Source: Streptomyces rugosispiralis
GTDB lineage: Bacteria > Actinomycetota > Actinomycetes > Streptomycetales > Streptomycetaceae
Reading direction: 5' to 3'
DNA: 64,000 nt
Assembly (NCBI RefSeq): GCF_024505145.1
Contig: NZ_JANIAA010000004.1
Span: forward strand, 418,725-482,724
Part shown: positions 62,025 to 64,000 of the stretch, piece by piece
Numbering within the stretch: the first letter of the stretch is position 1
Layout: each line of letters starts with the position of its first letter
Notes under the pieces: generated by a model
Databases searched by the model: none
What the model was told of the DNA's origin: nothing
The model's input: only the letters and a program-made list of their open reading frames with translations
Translations under genes and position numbers: made by a program

Positions 62025-64000
62025 ATGGCGAACGAAGAGAAGCTGGTCGAGTACCTCAAGCGTGTTTCCGCCGATCTGCACGATACGCGTCTGCGGCTGC
62101 GCGAGGTGGAGGAGCGCAGCCACGAGCCGGTGGCCGTGGTCGGCATGGCCTGTCGCTTTCCCGGCGGGGTCACCTCCCCGGAGGAGCTGTGGGAACTGCT
62201 CGTCTCGGGCGTCGACGCGATCGGGGACTTCCCGACGGACCGTGGCTGGGACCTGGAGAACCTCTACCACCCCGACCCGGAGCACTACGGCACCAGCTGT
62301 GTCCGCCAGGGCGGTTTCGTCGAGGCGGACCGCTTCGACGCGGCGTTCTTCGGCATCAGCCCCAGGGAAGCGCTCGCCATGGACCCGCAGCAGCGGCTGG
62401 TGCTGGAGATGGCCTGGGAGTCCTTGGAACGTGCAGGTATCGATCCGGTGTCGCTGAAGGGGAGCCGGACCGGTGTCTACGCCGGTGTGTCCAGCCAGGA
62501 CTATCTGTCCCGCGCCCCGCGCATCCCCGAGGGATTCGAGGGCTACGCCACCACGGGCGGACTCACCAGTGTGATCTCGGGCCGGGTGGCCTACACCTTC
62601 GGCCTGGAGGGGCCGGCGGTGACGGTGGACACCGCATGCTCGGCCTCGCTGGTGGCCATGCATCTGGCGGTGCAGGCGCTGCGGCAGGGGGAGTGCACCC
62701 TGGCTCTGGCGGGTGGTGTCACCTCGCTCGCCACGCCCATCATGTTCACCGAGTTCTCCCGGCAGCGCGCACTGGCGCCGGACGGCCGGTGCAAGTCCTT
62801 CGCCGCCGACGCGGACGGCACCGGCTTCTCCGAGGGCGTCGGGCTGGTGGTGCTCGAGCGGCTGTCGGAGGCCCGGCGCAACGGCCATCGGGTGCTGGCG
62901 GTGATCCGGGGCTCTGCCATCAACCAGGACGGCGCAAGCAACGGCCTCACCGCGCCCAACGATGTGGCCCAGGAACGCGTCATCGGCCAGGCGCTGGCCA
63001 ACGCCCAGCTGGGGCCGGGCGATGTGGACGCCCTCGAGGCACACGGCACCGGCACCAAACTGGGCGACCCGATCGAGGCCGAGGCCCTGATCGCCACGTA
63101 CGGCCAGAACCGCCCCGCCGACCGGCCACTGCTGTTGGGCTCGCTGAAGTCCAACATCGGCCATACGCACGCGGCGGCCGGTGTGGCGGGCGTGATCAAG
63201 ATGGTGATGGCGCTCCGGCACCCCGGACTGCCCGCGAACCTGCATCTGGACGAGCCCACCCCGCATGTGGAGTGGGAGGGCAGCGGGCTGCGGCTGTTGA
63301 ACGAGCCGGTGGAGTGGCCTCGCCTGGAGCGGCCCCGCCGTGCGGCGGTGTCGTCGTTCGGCATCTCCGGTACGAACGCCCATCTGATCCTGGAGCAGGC
63401 TTCTGAGGAGGATGTGCCGACCGAGCCGGTCTCCTCGGACTTGGGCATGGTTCCGTGGGTGGTGTCGGGGCGGGGTGTGGAGGCGTTGCGGGGGCAGGCC
63501 GCGGCGTTGGCTGGGTGGGTGGGGGGTGTGTCCGAGGTTTCGTTGGTTGATGTGGGGTGGTCGTTGGTTGCGGGGCGGTCGGTGTTTGAGCATCGGGCGG
63601 TGGTGGTGGGTGCTGATCGGGGTGGGTTGTTGGCGGGTGTGGAGGCGTTGGCGGGGGGTGTGTCGCATCCGGGTGTGGTGCGGTCGGGTGCGGCGGTGTT
63701 GGCGGGTGATGTGGGTCCGGTGCTGGTGTTTCCGGGGCAGGGTTCGCAGTGGGTGGGGATGGGCGCTGAGCTGCTGGAGGTGTCGGCGGTGTTTGCGGCG
63801 CGGGTGGCGGAGTGTGAGCGGGCGTTGGGGCCGTATGTGGATTGGTCGCTGTCGGATGTGTTGCGTGGGGTGGAGGGTGGGGCGGATTTGGGGCGGGTGG
63901 ATGTGGTGCAGCCGGTGTTGTGGGCGGTGATGGTGTCGTTGGCGGCGGTGTGGGCGGGGTTTGGGGTGTGTCCTGCGGCGGTGGTGGGTCATAGCCAGGG
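62025..64000 (+). CDS. Modular type I PKS, next subunit, cut by window end
   Basis: About 658 residues visible, open at the right edge. The N-terminal coiled-coil docking helix ([20 protein letters not shown]) is followed by a KS (Cys205 in [23 protein letters not shown]) and an AT up to GHSQG. The AT is closely similar to that of module 1 upstream, suggesting a methylmalonyl AT, though the diagnostic YASH position is outside the window. The 41-bp spacing from the previous PKS stop and matching docking ends indicate the next subunit. From about 63430 codon choice changes sharply. Confidence 0.95.
   Translation, partial: MANEEKLVEYLKRVSADLHDTRLRLREVEERSHEPVAVVGMACRFPGGVTSPEELWELLVSGVDAIGDFPTDRGWDLENLYHPDPEHYGTSCVRQGGFVEADRFDAAFFGISPREALAMDPQQRLVLEMAWESLERAGIDPVSLKGSRTGVYAGVSSQDYLSRAPRIPEGFEGYATTGGLTSVISGRVAYTFGLEGPAVTVDTACSASLVAMHLAVQALRQGECTLALAGGVTSLATPIMFTEFSRQRALAPDGRCKSFAADADGTGFSEGVGLVVLERLSEARRNGHRVLAVIRGSAINQDGASNGLTAPNDVAQERVIGQALANAQLGPGDVDALEAHGTGTKLGDPIEAEALIATYGQNRPADRPLLLGSLKSNIGHTHAAAGVAGVIKMVMALRHPGLPANLHLDEPTPHVEWEGSGLRLLNEPVEWPRLERPRRAAVSSFGISGTNAHLILEQASEEDVPTEPVSSDLGMVPWVVSGRGVEALRGQAAALAGWVGGVSEVSLVDVGWSLVAGRSVFEHRAVVVGADRGGLLAGVEALAGGVSHPGVVRSGAAVLAGDVGPVLVFPGQGSQWVGMGAELLEVSAVFAARVAECERALGPYVDWSLSDVLRGVEGGADLGRVDVVQPVLWAVMVSLAAVWAGFGVCPAAVVGHSQ

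Overview
The window reads as a chromosomal segment of a Streptomyces or close relative. The evidence is the very high GC with C/G-ending codons, a SARP regulator with a rare TTA codon, DUF4232, DUF5988 and DUF4032 proteins, Castor/Pollux and SpoIIE-type phosphatase genes, and two separate type I polyketide loci.

Left part (1-26.6 kb). At the left edge, on the minus strand, a membrane-tethered ABM-domain protein is followed by a fused PabA-PabB 4-amino-4-deoxychorismate synthase and an aryl-CoA ligase that runs off the window. Together they look like a supply line for an aminobenzoyl (PABA-type) starter unit. Next is the catabolic trio Lrp regulator - DDAH - ornithine aminotransferase. Divergent from it are an unusual stand-alone ketosynthase (first catalytic His replaced by Ala) and a single-module highly reducing PKS (KS-AT-DH-ER-KR-ACP). 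Further on are a DUF4232 lipoprotein, a Gfo/Idh/MocA oxidoreductase, a roadblock protein, a large sensor/PP2C/anti-sigma-like protein, a Castor/Pollux channel, an AraC regulator with a shortened middle, an SDR, a DUF4032 protein and a type II thioesterase that could proofread either PKS.

Middle part (26.7-51.7 kb). This is mostly housekeeping or accessory: two translationally coupled ATP-grasp ligases, a pseudouridine catabolism pair (PfkB kinase with HTH, then PsuG), GNATs, a YjbR-like protein, two small Ala/Pro-rich proteins and an ATPase-TPR protein. A solute-binding lipoprotein and a fused two-permease gene sit behind a Zur-like box. No ATPase genes follow; an IS200/IS605-type element with an internally deleted tnpB sits at that point. 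Next, an NDH-2-like flavoprotein and an ECF41 sigma factor each carry an upstream match to the ECF41 promoter (TGTCACA-N16-CGTC). Then come a SpoIIE phosphatase, a ClpC-type ATPase, a CapA lipoprotein, a PPM/LCMT-type methyltransferase and a secreted X-Pro dipeptidyl-peptidase-like protein.

Right part (51.7-64 kb). This is the start of a modular PKS cluster: DUF5988 protein, SARP activator (TTA codon 22), C-methyltransferase-like SAM enzyme, then divergent PKS genes. The first PKS is KSQ-AT-ACP (decarboxylative loading module) plus KS-AT-DH-ACP with no KR. The second starts another module and is cut by the window end. Its last ~570 bases show an abrupt change in codon choice.
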